NCBI GenBank assembly: GCA_029891385.1
Contig: CM057225.1
Coordinates: 15,289,620 to 15,353,619 of the forward strand
DNA: 64,000 bases
Source: Erythroxylum novogranatense
Lineage: Eukaryota > Streptophyta > Magnoliopsida > Malpighiales > Erythroxylaceae
Reading direction: 5' to 3'
Shown: positions 1 through 13,494 of the stretch, in pieces
How the letters are laid out: each line of letters starts with the position of its first letter
How positions within the stretch are numbered: position 1 is the stretch's first letter
Notes under the pieces: model-generated
The model's database searches: none
What the model was told of the DNA's origin: nothing
The model's input: only the letters and a program-made list of their open reading frames with translations
Made by a program: the position numbers and the translations under genes

Positions 1-267
1 ATAGGAAATATTGATATGATGGGATGTGTGTAGCATTGGTATTGGATATAAAGAATTACGAGTAATCAAAAGAAATCGTTAAGCAATTATAGAGTTTGAG
101 AAAGGAAAAGAGGTAAATAAGCGGTTGTAGTGTGATTAAGATAGCGAGTCGGTTGTATAGTGAAATAAGTGGAAACCAGAGAATAAATGACCGAAAAGAC
201 TCCCCTATTGTTTTGATAAATCGTATATGAAATTTCAAGGACGAAATTTTTATTAGGAGGGGAGAAT
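1..267 (+). mobile_element. 3' end of the internal region of an LTR retrotransposon, with polypurine tract
   Basis: This stretch matches 6281-6547 almost base for base, the sequence just before the second LTR. It ends with a polypurine tract, AGGAGGGGAGAA at 255-266, directly before the TGTAACATCCC start of an LTR. The motif GAGGACGAAATTT seen at 6516-6528 (here AAGGACGAAATTT) is typical of the 3' end of plant Ty3/gypsy internal regions. The first LTR of the window is therefore preceded by internal sequence, so a further LTR should lie left of the window. No open frame survives. Confidence 0.8.
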
Positions 268-3193
268 TGTAACATCCCATTATCGGAGTGACGGGTAGAT
301 TGGTAATTTGGATCGGGTTAGGATTTGGTACAGGCAAAGTGTTGCATTGCACATGCATTACAGATTTTGATAGTCGTTGATAAATGATTATTGACTGCAT
401 AAGTATATATATATATGTACATACATGTATGACAATTCCCGACTTGATTGTGAAATTGGTTATAATTGGTTTATGAAAATTGGGTATTTAGTAAGTGTAT
501 AATTGGGTTTTGAATATGAAATTGGAATGAAATGGATTATAGAAAGGAAATTGGAAATTGAGTATGGAATGAGCATTTCCTAATTTTGTGAATTTATGAG
601 AATTTTCTGGAATTTTAGAGTTTTAGATCTGGACAGGAAAATTTAGCTAAGGGACTGATAAATTGGATTCCGGGTCCGAGATTGATTGACAATTGATATG
701 AGATTATTTGAGATATGATTTTCGGATTTGTTATTAATTGTTATTGCGAAATTGGGAGAAAAATAGAATAAGAATTGGACTGATAGACGTTAAGATTCGG
801 ACTTGTGGCAACTAAATTGCCAAACAAGCCTTTAAAGCTCACATATATATATATATGTTAAACGTTTATTTCATCATCGATGATCGTGGGTGAGCATTTG
901 GCGATTTGGAGTTGCTTGGAGGATTTTCAAAGGGTTGAAAGCTAGAATCAAGTAAGCTTCTTCTTCTTTATGATTTGAATCGTTGAATTTGATCATTGAG
1001 TGAGTAACGAAATCGTTATGAGGATTTGAAAGTTTCGGATGAAAGGGTTTTGAGATTTTCATTGGTTTTGATTTGGGTTTTTGATGAAAAATGGTTTAAA
1101 TGATGGATTGAGGCTAGAAATGAGTTGAGTGTAGTATACTAAGTCGATTGGGAGTGATTTGAAGTGAATCAGATAGATTGTTATCAGAAAATCTGAGAAA
1201 TTTCCGGGTTTCCGTCGCGATTTTGCGATCGCACGCCGCGACGTTGCGATGAACACGCCGCGGCGAGCCAACCCAGCGTGCACGTCGCGACGATAAGGAA
1301 ATAATTTAATTGGTGCGCGCATGACGGCGAGATAAGTCCGCACATCGCGAAGCGCGCACGCCACGACTGACAGCGGAGGATTTTACGCTTGTGGCGAGAG
1401 GTGTGGATTCGTCATGCGAGGTCATGTGAACCGAAGATACATGGTTTATTTTTATAGGAAATTTTGAGGATTAATTTTCTTATGAGTTTGGTTATTGGAT
1501 CAATTGATTTTTGAGACTAAGAATTGCATATGGGAGAATGAAATTAAGTGATTTTAAGGTGATTGTTACAAGTAATGAGCTTGAGGATTGATTTTCAAAT
1601 GAATTGGTTTCTAAATGACTAATTGGAATTTGGAGACTAAGAATATTGAATTGATAAGAATGGAAATTCGGAATGTAATTATATGATTATTGGAATTGAG
1701 TGGTAAACGATTAGTGATTTTGATTCTAATTGAAAGTGTTATGGATTAGTGAGAGAGTGATCAAATTGAGGAATTCGGGAATTGGATTGGGAATGTCATA
1801 ACATGTATAATATTTATCGTATTTGCTATTAATTATTGAATTTGACATAATTGGTAATGTGATTTATTGATTTGATATAGAGGTTCAGATGGATCGACAC
1901 TCCACGGACGATATTGGGACTTCAGTCAGTGGTTTCGGAAGTGCAGGTGAGTAACCTAGTTGGTTTCTCAACCTTATGTGTTTATTAATTATATGCATTG
2001 ATTGCCATGAGGAAGCAAGGATGGATATATGTGATTGAGTGATTTGATTGATTTCGAACCATGGGTGTTGAAATATTGGATAATGTTATTGAAGTGCAAA
2101 TGTGAATAAGCATGAGTAAATTGGATTGTAAATGTGTTAATGAAATGAAATGTAAATGCATAGGAATGAAATACTGGACTAAAAGTCCGAAGACATTGGA
2201 AAATGATCGGAAATGCAATAATTGGAAATTGGAAAGTGACATGTGCATTCATGCATAGTAAATGATCAGATAATAGTAGTTGTGACCGGTGGTACCAACG
2301 TATGCAGAGCCACAGCTCGATGCACTTGTGCCAAAATCCTTTGGGTTTCAGGGCACATCATGCCCAATGTATATGATAGAGCTTTAAGCTCAGCGCACAG
2401 ACCTCGAGGTCCAACGGTGATAGAGCCTCGAGGCTCACCACAGGCATATCAAGCCCAACGATTTGAGCCACCGGCTCAGCGTAAATGATCGGTATACGGT
2501 CACAACAACGAAACGAAAATTGAAAGTGTCTCATGGGCATTGCATATGTATATGGTGATTGAAAATATAAATTGATTGTGAATGACCGTGAAATGTGAAT
2601 AAGGAAATTGCATGTGATATTACTGTAAGTGCTCTTGTGTGTTATGTGTATATGATTGTGAATGCATGAGTTGGGTGAACCATCGATGATGGTTTCTCAC
2701 CGAGTTCATAAACTCATCCAACATTGCATCTATTTTTCGAGGAAGTGAAGAGTACCCGTTAGACACACGGAGTATGTCTACCGCTAGCAAATGATGTAGA
2801 TCGGGTCGGGATCGGTGTCGTCACATCTGCATTAGTATAGTGATTTGTTAGATGGGCCTAACTAGATAAATGTAAAATTGTATTGTGTTTTAGTGATTCT
2901 TGAAATGTGTTCGAAATGGCATTGGAATCTAGTTGGGTCATGTCTTTCTACTTATGCATCGATTGAGCACTATTGAGTGCCTTTTGTGACTGAAATCGTA
3001 TTTGATTGAAAAGATTTTCGTAGCAAATTGGGCTAAAGTGTTTATTGATTTCATTGTTTAAGCTGTTTTGAAAAGAAAAGTGTTACAATGAGTTTTAAAA
3101 GGTAGTGATTGTTCTAAGACGCCACCCTCGGGTCACGGGCTCGGATATCCTTTATTGATGTCGAGTCGGGTCTCGTCGGGAGTGGGTGCTACA
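268..3193 (+). mobile_element. Long terminal repeat, first copy (2.93 kb)
   Basis: Starts TGTAACATCCC after a polypurine tract and ends GGGTGCTACA just before a tRNA-Met-type primer site, so both ends follow the TG...CA rule. It is repeated nearly identically at 6548-9485. It has no protein-coding capacity; the few frames near 60-160 codons lie on the minus strand and are not conserved between the two LTRs. It is poor in C on this strand apart from a CpG-rich block (about 1199-1390). A run of small palindromes lies at about 2380-2450, and a perfect AACCATC/GATGGTT hairpin at 2678-2695. TA-rich stretches near 399-420 and 842-857 could hold a TATA box, but I cannot place the promoter. Confidence 0.9.
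1199..1390. other. CpG-rich block inside LTR 1
   Basis: About 190 bp dense in CpG, with repeated GTCGCGA, CGCCGCGACG and CCGCGGCG words, inside an otherwise AT-rich LTR. The equivalent block in the other LTR is at about 7495-7710. The two blocks differ by more indels and substitutions than the rest of the LTRs. No coding signal. It may be a promoter-proximal or methylation-sensitive segment; no function can be shown from sequence. Confidence 0.6.
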
Positions 3194-3197
3194 TTTG

Positions 3198-3210
3198 TGG
3201 TATCGAGCCC
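3198..3210 (+). promoter_or_regulatory. Primer binding site, initiator tRNA-Met type
   Basis: TGGTATCGAGCCC lies four bases after the LTR end. The canonical complement of plant initiator tRNA-Met is TGGTATCAGAGCC; this copy differs only where CAG should stand. It primes minus-strand DNA synthesis of the element. Confidence 0.8.
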
Positions 3211-6200
3211 AGTACAATCTTACATGGGCATTACGAGACAAATGTGTCAAAGTGCATGCATATAAGTTATGTCTCGGCAGATAGTGACGACTGATCCCCG
3301 GTCTAGCATATGAGTCTCATACATGAGCCTGTACTAGTGATTTAAGTGGTTAGTAATAGTGAGGAAAAGACGATATGGGAAATGTGGTAAATGAAAATTG
3401 TAGAAATCAAAGAAAAAGAACAAGTATACGGTGCGATATGATGATTGGAGATTTAGTGTATTGGTATTGATGGGCGTATTATGAAATACGACATTAGAGT
3501 GATAGTGGAAAAAAAAAACTGTGTATGGGAAGTAGATGTGAATTGTATATGTGTAGTTGTGAAGTGATAGAAGAAATATAGAGATATGTGAAAAATGACA
3601 ACTAAAATGTTTTATGATCAGAGTTACGCAGCGGAAGCGTGATGGGAGTTATGATTGGAGGTCTATGACCTAGAATTTGAATATGTTAAGTGAGAAAGCA
3701 ACAATGAATGTATATTTGTGATACGGATTTGAGTGTGGTTGCGTAAAACAAAATGGTGAAAGGATCGAAACCAGAGAAAATAGTATTGAAAGAAGAAAAA
3801 AAAAAGTAAAAAGTTATTAAGGTCAGCGGATTTGCCTATGCGAATGCACACCTGATAAATGGAAATGATATCGGAAATCAATTGGTGCATTAGTGGATAA
3901 CCGCTAAGTCAAATAGTTAAAAGTTCATGTGAGATGGAGTAAGAACCAAAAGTGTTTATAGTGATATTTGGAAATGAATTGAGATTGTAATTAGGATGTT
4001 GGTAAGGAAAAAGCCTCATGATCGAGGATAGGTGCGAAAAGGAAAAAGGTGGTCAAAGATCAAATGAGATTGAAGTGTCTTTAGCGTAAGTGACTAAGTG
4101 GTAAATTAATGTAATACTGTAAATGGTATGTACCTCAATGAACGGTATTAAAAAGAGATGCTTTGGTTATGTGGATTATGGTATAGATTGATCGTCACAG
4201 GACATTGTGAATAATTGAAATCGATAAGAAATGTGACGACGGTTGATGATTAGGAATTGAAAGAAGAATTTCCCTAAATGGAATTAAGTTGATTAGATGA
4301 TTAAAATTGAAAAGTTTAGTAATGAAAGGACAAATTGGAGATAAATGTGAAATGAATGAAAAGTTGTTATTGGGAGTCCTGATCTTAGCGGATACTCATG
4401 TGTAAAAGATAGAATAAAAAGTATGTGTTACGATAATGTAAAGAGTTTGATTGTGTAAGTAAAAGGATATCGGTTGTGATTTGAGGAGAATATCGGTCGA
4501 TATATTTTGTGTGAATATCGGAAAGTATAAAGTGGTTTTGAAAATTTTGTTTGAAATGATAGTGAATAAATTGAAATATGTGGAGAATCCGATGTAAAAG
4601 AATGCGTGTCAAAATATATTTGATGAAATGGAGAAAGATCGTGAGAAAATTTGTTCCTCATTGGAGACAACCGATAATTAGGAAATGATATAAATTGATT
4701 ATTGATATGAAGAGTCATTATGCTACTCAAGAGAAACATATCTTACTTGTGTTTAGAGTGAAATGTTTAAATTGTGTTCAAAGTGGATGTTGATCGATTG
4801 AATACATTTGAAAAGTGAATAAGAGAAATGGCACGATTGAGGAAATTGTTTGACATGTAAGTTTTATAAGAGTGAATTTGATCTTGGTAGAATAATTAGT
4901 GGATGAATTATTATTATTGAACATGGTATTGGGAGATTAAATGCAAATAGAGGCAGTGATAAATGTGAAATTGTAAAGGATTAGTATATAAAGAATTTGG
5001 AGTTATAATAGGATTGATTGTATCGGATACATCGAGAAATTGGTAAAGGTCTTATTTGTAAATGATAAGGAAAGTGTTAAAAGGAAAATATGTGAAGTGT
5101 ATGACAAATGATTGTAAGAAGAGATACTTAGAGAAATGTTCAATTCGAGTATTGATCGTATCAATTGAATTGGTGTTATAATATGAAATGAATTGTAAAG
5201 ATGATAATGTGATCTCTTGGAAAAAAATGTAAAGAGATTCTATGTATGGAGATTTCAATAGCGTATTGGAAAGTGTTGTGAAAAATTTGGAGATTCTTTT
5301 TGTACAGAAAATGTTTTGGATGAATATGCGTTTGTAAAGTAATAATGATTAAGTTATATGAGAAAATTGGGAAAAAGGATTATGTGTCCAAATGTTTCCG
5401 AATTTTGATAAGGAAGCAAATAATTAGATGATAAGATTATGAAACTGGATGAAAGATTATATGTAAACTGTCGAGTTGGTAAAGTGTAAAAAGGAACGTA
5501 TTAGCAATTGGGGATTCCACATCAAGTGTGCAGAGGTGTATTGAAAGCATGGCAAAATCCGAATCGAGAATTTTGAATAGTGGATAGTATCGAGAAATGT
5601 GTGAATAGATTAGCTGTAAAGAAAATGAGTAATGTGACTGGATTAGGAAACATGAGTAAAACTCATGAAAGGAATTGTAAGTGTATTAAAAGTGTAACAG
5701 AAAGTAAAATGTGACGTTGAAAGATTATGAGTATGTTTGACCTATATAGTTGACTGTGTGTTATTAGTGTGAAACTAATATAGGTTTGGAGTTCATAAGA
5801 TTATGAAATTGATGCATAGATAAGATTGATTGTGTTTCGTTGGAGATATCATTTGAAAAGTGTATGAAAGGTTTTATATCTAAAAAGGAGTTGTTCATTC
5901 GGATAGTAAAATGATCAGGACCTAATATAATTAGAGGCCCTGGATGATTTAAGTTAAGATTGACAGGTGTTTGAATCAGTAATATGGTTTAAGAAATTCA
6001 AGTTGATGAGAATGAATTAAATTAATGATTACCGAAACTGTTAAAACCTGATGAGATTAGAAATTGGCATTGGAGAGATGCAATATGTTAAACGATACAG
6101 AGAATGTTTCTAAATGTGTCACCTTGGCCAATCTATGTATTGATTGAGATAACGAGTAAATGGGAAATGAAATTGTTATTAGGGGCCTCGATGTGACCGT

Positions 6201-6534
6201 GTTGTGAATCGATTTATGGATTGACAAGTCAGTGGTAACCTAAAAGATAAATGGATTTGTAAAGTGTTTTATGGACAGAAATAGGAAATATTGATATGAT
6301 CGGATGTGTGTAGCATTGGTATTGGATATAAAGAATTACGAGTAATCAAAAAGAAATCGTTAAACAGTATAGAGTTTGAGAAAGGAAAAGAGGTAAGTAA
6401 GCAGTTGTAGTGTGATTAAGATAGCAGGTCAGTTGTATAGTGAAATAAATGGAAACCAGAGAATAAATGACCGAAAAGACTCCCCTATTGTTTTGATAAA
6501 TCGTATATGAAATTTCGAGGACGAAATTTTTATT

Positions 6535-6546
6535 AGGAGGGGAGAA
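6535..6546 (+). promoter_or_regulatory. Polypurine tract of the LTR element
   Basis: AGGAGGGGAGAA directly before the 3' LTR; identical to 255-266. It would be the plus-strand primer during reverse transcription. Confidence 0.75.
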
Positions 6547-6547
6547 T

Positions 6548-9485
6548 TGTAACATCCCGTTATCGGAGTGACGGGTAGATTGGTAATTTGGATCGGGTTA
6601 GGATTTGGTACAGGCAAAGTGTTGCATTGCACATGCATTACAGTTTTGATAGTCGTTGATAAATGATTATTGACTGCATAAGTATATATATATATGTACA
6701 TACATGTATGACAATTCCCGACTTGATTGTGAAATTGGTTATAATTGGTTTATGAAAATTGGGTATTTAGTAAGTGTATAATTGGGTTTTGAATATGAAA
6801 TTGGAATGAAATGGATTATAGAGAAAGGGAAATTGGAAATTGAGTATGGGAATGAGCATTTCCTAATTTTGTGAATTTATGAGAATTTTTCTGGAATTTT
6901 TAGAGTTTTAGATCTGGACCGGAAAATTTAGCTAAGGGACTGATAAATTGGATTTCGGGTCCGAGATTGATTGACAATTGATATGAGATTATTTGAGATA
7001 TGATTTTCGGATTTGTTATTAATTGTTATTGCGAAATTGGGAGAAAAATAGAATAAGAATTGGACTGATAGACGTTAAGATTCGGACTTGTGGCAACTAA
7101 ATTGCCAAACAAGCCTTTAAAGCTCACATATATATATATATGTTAAACGTTTATTTCATCATCGATGATCGTGGGTGAGCATTTGGCGATTTGGAGTTGC
7201 TTGGAGGATTTTCAAAGGGTTGAAAGCTAGAATCAAGTAAGCTTCTTCTTCTTTATGATTTGAATCGTGGAATTTGATCATTGAGTGAGTAACGAAATCG
7301 TTATGAGGATTTGAAAGTTTCGGATGAAAGGGTTTTGAGATTTTCATTGGTTTTGATTTGGGTTTTTGATGAAAAATGGTTTAAATGATGGATTGAGGCT
7401 AGAAATGAGTTGAGTGTAGTATACTAAGTCGATTGGGAGTGATTTGAAGTGAATCAGATAGATTGTTATCAGAAAATCTGAGAAATTTCTGGGTTTCTGT
7501 CGCGATTTTGCGATCGCACGCCGCGACGTGCGATGAACACACCGCGGCGAGCCAACCCAGCGTGCACGTCGCGACGATAAGGAAATAATTTAATTGGTGC
7601 GCCGCGACGAGCGAGATAAGTCCGCACGTCGCGACGAGCAGCAGCGCACGTCACGACAAGCGGAGGATTTTACGCCGCGGCGAGAGGTGTGGATTCGTCG
7701 CGGCGAGGTCATGTGAACCCGAAGATACATGGTTTATTTTTATAGGAAATTTTGAGGATTAATTTTCTTATGAGTTTGGTTATTGGATCAATTGATTTTT
7801 GAGACTAAGAATTGCATATGGGAGAATGAAATTAAGTGATTTTAAGGTGATTGTTACAAGTAATGAGCTTGAGGATTGATTTTCAAATGAATTGGTTTCT
7901 AAATGACTAATTGGAATTTGGAGACTAAGAATATTGAATTGATAAGAATGGAAATTCGGAATGTAATTATATGATTATTGGAATTGAGTGGTAAACGATT
8001 AGTGATTTTGATTCTAATTGAAAGTGTTATGGATTAGTGAGAGAGTGATCAAATTGAGGAATTCGGGAATTGGATTGGGAATGTCATAACATGTATAATA
8101 TTTATCGTATTTGCTATTAATTATTGAATTTGACATAATTGGTAATGTGATTTATTGATTTGATATAGAGGTTCCGATGGATCGACACTCCACGGACGAT
8201 ATTGGGACTTCCAGGCTGTAGCTCGGAAGTGCAGGTGAGTAACCTAGTTGGTTTCTCAACCTTATGTGTTTATTAATTATATGCATTGATTGCCATGAGG
8301 AAGCAAGGATGGATATATGTGATTGAGTGATTTGATTGATTTCGAACCATGGGTGTTCGAAATATTGGATTGTGTTATTGAAGTGCAAATGTGAATAAGC
8401 ATGAGTAAATTGGATTGTAAATGTGTTAATGAAATGAAATGTAAATGCATAGGAATGAAATACCGGACTAAAAGTCCGAAGACATTGGAAAATGATCGGA
8501 AATGCAATAATTGGAAATTGGAAAGTGACATGTGCATTCATGCATAGTAAATGATCAGATAATAGTAGTTGTGACCGGTGGTACCAACGTATGCAGAGCC
8601 AGAGCTCAATGCCTTTATGCCCGTCCTTTGGGTTTTGAGGCACATCATGCCCAATGTATATGATAGAGCTTTAAGCTCAACGCACAGACCTCGGGTCCAA
8701 CGGTCGATAGAGCCTCGGGCTCACCACAGGCATATCAAGCCCAACGATTTGAGCCACCGCTCAGCGTAAATGATCGGTAAGCGGTCACAACAACGAAACG
8801 AAAATTGAAAGTGTCTCATGGGCATTGCATATGTATATGGTGATTGAAAATGTAAATTATTTGTGAATGACCGTGAAATGTGAATAAGGAAATTGCATGT
8901 GATATTACTTGTAAGTGCTCTTGTGTGTTATGTGTATATGATTGTGAATGCATGAGTTGGGTGAACCATCGATGATGGTTTCTCACCGAGTTCGCAAACT
9001 CACCCAACATTGCATCTATTTTCAGGAAGTGAAGAGTACCCGTTAGACACACGGAGTATGTCTACCGCTAGCAAGCGCGAGTATCGGGTCGGGATCGGTG
9101 TCGTCACATCTGCATTAGTATAGTGATTTGTTCAGTGGGCCCTAACTAGATAAATGTAAAATTGTATTGTGTTTTAGTGATTACTGAAATGTGTTCAGAA
9201 ATGGCATTGGAATCTAGTTGGGTCATGTCTTTCTACTTATGCACTGATTGAGCACTATTGAGTGCCTTTTGTGACTGAAATCGTATTTGATTGAAAAGAT
9301 TTTCGTAGCAAATTGGGCCTAAAGTGTTTATTGATTTCCGCTTGTTTAACTGTTTTGAAAAAGAAAAGTGTTACAATGAGTTTTAAAAAGGTAGTGATTG
9401 TTCTAGTACGCCACCCTCGCGGGTCACGGGCTCGGATATCACTGTTGATGTCGGGTTCGGGTCTCGTCGGGAGTGGGGTGCTACA
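6548..9485 (+). mobile_element. Long terminal repeat, second copy (2.94 kb)
   Basis: Near-identical to 268-3193 with the same TGTAACATCCC start and GGTGCTACA end. Differences are mostly small indels in CAG/CTG and CpG contexts (for example TTTTCAGGAAG here against TTTTTCGAGGAAG in LTR 1). The right end abuts Ty1/copia coding sequence, so this is the outer right end of the array. A 5 bp target duplication would be TATCC (9486-9490), but its partner lies outside the window. Confidence 0.9.
7495..7710. other. CpG-rich block inside LTR 2
   Basis: Counterpart of the block at 1199-1390, with GTCGCGA and CCGCGGCG words. It is longer than in LTR 1 by small insertions such as an extra CGACGAGCAGCAG stretch. 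Confidence 0.55.
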
Positions 9486-10240
9486 TATCCACTCCTCTTC
9501 CTTTGAATTTGAAGCTTTTTGTAGATTTTGGAGAACCTTTTCCAGATCCTACTTATTATAGAGCAATCATTGGAAAACTCAACTTTCTCTCTCACGCTAG
9601 GGCTGACATCTCTTTTGTTGTGTAAACTCTCAATTAATTCATTCAAACACCTAGGTAACCTCATCTTCTAGCTCTGGAACACGTTCTTTGCTATCTTAAA
9701 CGCGTTGTTCACCAAAGTATTCTTCTTTGAGCAGCAGACCAACTACAACTCCAAACCTTTAATGACTCATACTGGTGCTTGTCCTACTACTAGGAAGTCA
9801 ATCACTAGATACTTGACTGTACTTGATAATTCTTCCATCAGCTGGAAACCAAAGAAGCAAAGCACTATTTCTAGGTCATGTTGAAGTATAATACAAAGTT
9901 ATGGCTTATTTAGCTTTCGAAGTTACTTGTCTCTAACAGTTGTTAACAAAATTAGTGGTCCCAAATTTAAAGCCCGCTTTACATTACGACAATCAATTAG
10001 CTCTTCACATTACAAAAAATCTAGTTTTCCACGAAATCACTAAGCATACTGAGTTAGATTGTCATTTCATTAGGGAAAAGGTTCTTAAGGACCTTATTCA
10101 CTTAATTTATTTACCTACTAGACAGTAACTAGCAGACATCTTATCCAAGGCTTTATCCACTCATTAGCACAAGGATCTCATGCACAAGCTAGGAATGTTT
10201 GATTCTCAACATTCCTCAGATTGCAAGCGCGGGGTGGGGG
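9486..10240 (+). pseudogene. Ty1/copia polyprotein remnant (end of RT and RNase H)
   Basis: Read across frames, the translation shows a copia-type order: a block like DPTYYRAIIGKLNFL followed by ADISFVV (end of reverse transcriptase), then RNase H pieces such as DNQLALHI, FHEITKHTELDCHFIREK, and a terminal YLPTRQ/LADILSKAL-like segment. Many stops and frameshifts interrupt it. The 5' part of pol, integrase and gag are absent because the LTR element at 1-9485 interrupts it. A G-rich tract (GCGGGGTGGGGG, about 10229-10240) acts as polypurine tract before the LTR. Family assignment is firm, lineage is not. Confidence 0.85.
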
Positions 10241-10458
10241 TGTTGGAGGAGCATATGCAAATGTCAGCTCAACATTAGTCTATTTAGGTTGTATCCTTGA
10301 TTTTAGACTTAGAAGTTTGTTGTTTCTTCTCTTTGTGCATATGAGTTGTAGATATGTCTCTCTTCAATGGAATGGAGAAGTACACAAGATTCTCTCTCAT
10401 TCTCTCTACATGGAATTATCCCTCTCTTTTTTACTACTTGTTGTTCTCTATTAGAACA
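10241..10458 (+). mobile_element. 3' LTR of the Ty1/copia remnant
   Basis: Begins TGTTGGAGGAGC right after the G-rich tract and plausibly ends at ...TAGAACA, giving short TGTT/AACA inverted ends and a length near 218 bp. The 5' LTR is not in the window. The right boundary rests only on the terminal inverted repeat. Confidence 0.6.
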
Positions 10459-10899
10459 GACATGGAGGTTGAAAACATCAAACATTGACATATACTTCAT
10501 AAAAAGACTTGGAAAATTACATATTATCCATCCTATGATGAAGATATTTTTTAGCTTAGGAATACACAATTGATACATTGTGATTGGGAATTTATAGCAA
10601 AAGGAGCTATTTAAAGTTAAGAAGACCTTAATAAGAACTAGTTGCTTAAGAATGACTTTGGAGTGTACATTACCAAGAGTGAAATTACATGTCAACAATA
10701 GAAATATTGTTGGTAAGAGTACAACAAATGTAGTCAAAAAATAAAGAATTTTATTAAAATTAACAAGAAAATAAAAATAAAAAGAAGAGATAAAAGATCT
10801 TAATTTTTAGAAGAAATAACAATTGAAATTCACCTAAATATACATGCTTGCAGACCTATAACTTATGTTTTGTACAGCATATAATACTTAAGTGTATGA

Positions 10900-10943
<44 letters not shown>

Positions 10944-12019
10944 TTGAAGTCTTAGGAAGGCATTAGAGAATTGAGCAAGGTTTCTTAAATCCGCAAGAAT
11001 GGTAAAAGTACTTGTATTTAAATAAGATTAAGTTGTTCCTTAAAAATGTTGAACTTAAATCAGAAATATTTGTTAATTATAGAAAAGAGAAGAGGAAATA
11101 CAAGATTTTGACAATAATTCCAAAGTGAAAGAGAATTCTAATAAAATGTATTTTATTATAATAACATTACACCCATATTATCACTCCCTCTATACATAAC
11201 ATTATAAGACTTAGCTATATATTAATAACTAAATACTTAAAACTTAAACTTGTGATATTTTCAAGTTTGTTATATACTCATATATTTATGAATAATTAAA
11301 TATACTTAATTATTAAATTTCAAAAGATATAATTTTAATATTTAAATTTATCATTTTAACATTTTCTCTTAAATGTAAATGTCTCTTCATCTAAAATTCA
11401 TCACTTAGCTTACATTCAAGAGAAAAATCACTAACAATAAACATATTTTTTCTTAAAGGATAAGTAAGAAATACTCGTTTTCCCCTTCATACAAAATGGA
11501 CTTGCATTGGTCTGAAGGTCTAAGCTTGGGTTTGAAAATTTATGTTCAAGTTTGGACTTAGATTGAAATTCGATCAGGTTCAAGGCTTACGATCTGAGTT
11601 AGAGCCATATCAGGTTTAAGTAGCTTGAAGCTTGATTAAGTTTGGACCAAGTTTGATTAATTTTTATTTAAAATTTAAAAATCAAGTCATTTTATTTAAT
11701 ATTTTTAAGCTTTGGATTGAGCTAAACAATATAACTTTGAGCTCAACTAAAAACTCGATCAATTCGATTCAGATTTGTTAACTATAACTTTGACAAAGTC
11801 AATGAGCAAATATTGTTATCTTTAATGCAAAATGCTTCTTTTTTTAAAAAACCAGTTTTAATTTGTTTAACTCACTAATAGTTTCATTTAAAAATTTTAT
11901 AAATTTTCATGAACTTTACATATCTCTTCAAATTTTAACTTGACTTCTTTTTATGCGTCTGAAAATTTTATACGTTTCAATAAAGCAGAATTTTCAGTTT
12001 TCAATTTTATGCAACAAAC
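10459..12019. other. AT-rich intergenic DNA without recognisable genes
   Basis: No convincing coding frame. It contains a (TG)n(TA)n microsatellite at 10899-10943, several poly-A/T-rich stretches, and at about 11510-11770 a degenerate run of AAGCTTG and GGTTTAAG words that looks like decayed repeat DNA. Confidence 0.6.
10899..10943. repeat. (TG)n(TA)n microsatellite
   Basis: About 14 TG units run directly into about 8 TA units. Confidence 0.95.
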
Positions 12020-12300
12020 GTTGACAACAAGACGTGGACCAGCTTTATCTGTCCGTATGGTTGCTGTCTTCAGTAGCTAAAGACAGAACGGAACAGAAAA
12101 TGGAGACAGTAGAATGTTTGGTTGTGGTAGACAGAACAGAAAAAACTGTTCCGTCTCTGGAACAGAATGTGTTTGGTTGCAATGTACAGAACGTAAAAAT
12201 TGTGTCAATGACAAAAATGCCCCTGGTACTTAAGATGATTAATAATGTGTTATGAATTGATAAGTTTATTACGAATAAGAAGCTTTAGTTAAAAAGTGAA
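12020..12300. other. Possible MITE or short non-autonomous transposon fragment
   Basis: A slightly GC-richer island with repeated words (GACAGAACRGA, GGAACAGAA, TGTTTGGTTG) on both sides of 12060-12200, set in AT-rich DNA. The repeated TGTTTGGTTG plus ACAGAAC theme recalls small hAT or Mutator derivatives. I find no clean terminal inverted repeat or target duplication. A 73-codon frame here has no recognisable domain and is probably chance. Confidence 0.3.
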
Positions 12301-12333
12301 CAAATAATAATAATAACAATTTCAAATTAAGAT

Positions 12334-13494
<1,161 letters not shown>

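Larger units (their letters stand above)
3194..6547 (+). mobile_element. Internal region of a non-coding (LARD-like) LTR retrotransposon
   Basis: About 3.35 kb between a primer site at the left and a polypurine tract (6535-6546) at the right. No frame above ~100 codons exists and none reads as gag, protease, RT, RNase H or integrase. A short ATG frame at 3269 could be the relic of a gag start, but it stops after about 14 codons. The plus strand is strongly depleted in C while G stays common. The size pattern (long LTRs, non-coding interior of a few kb) fits large retrotransposon derivatives moved by an autonomous partner, probably Ty3/gypsy. A completely decayed autonomous element is the alternative. 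Confidence 0.7.

Noticed and set aside
8152..8643. 163-codon minus-strand frame in LTR 2
   Set aside because: The homologous LTR 1 region is not open over the same length, composition is repeat-like, and there is no domain; it results from low C content on the plus strand leaving few stops on the other.
12034..12255. 73-codon frame with a plausible mixed composition
   Set aside because: It coincides with repeated ACAGAAC/TTTGGTTG words of a probable transposon fragment; no homology recognised.
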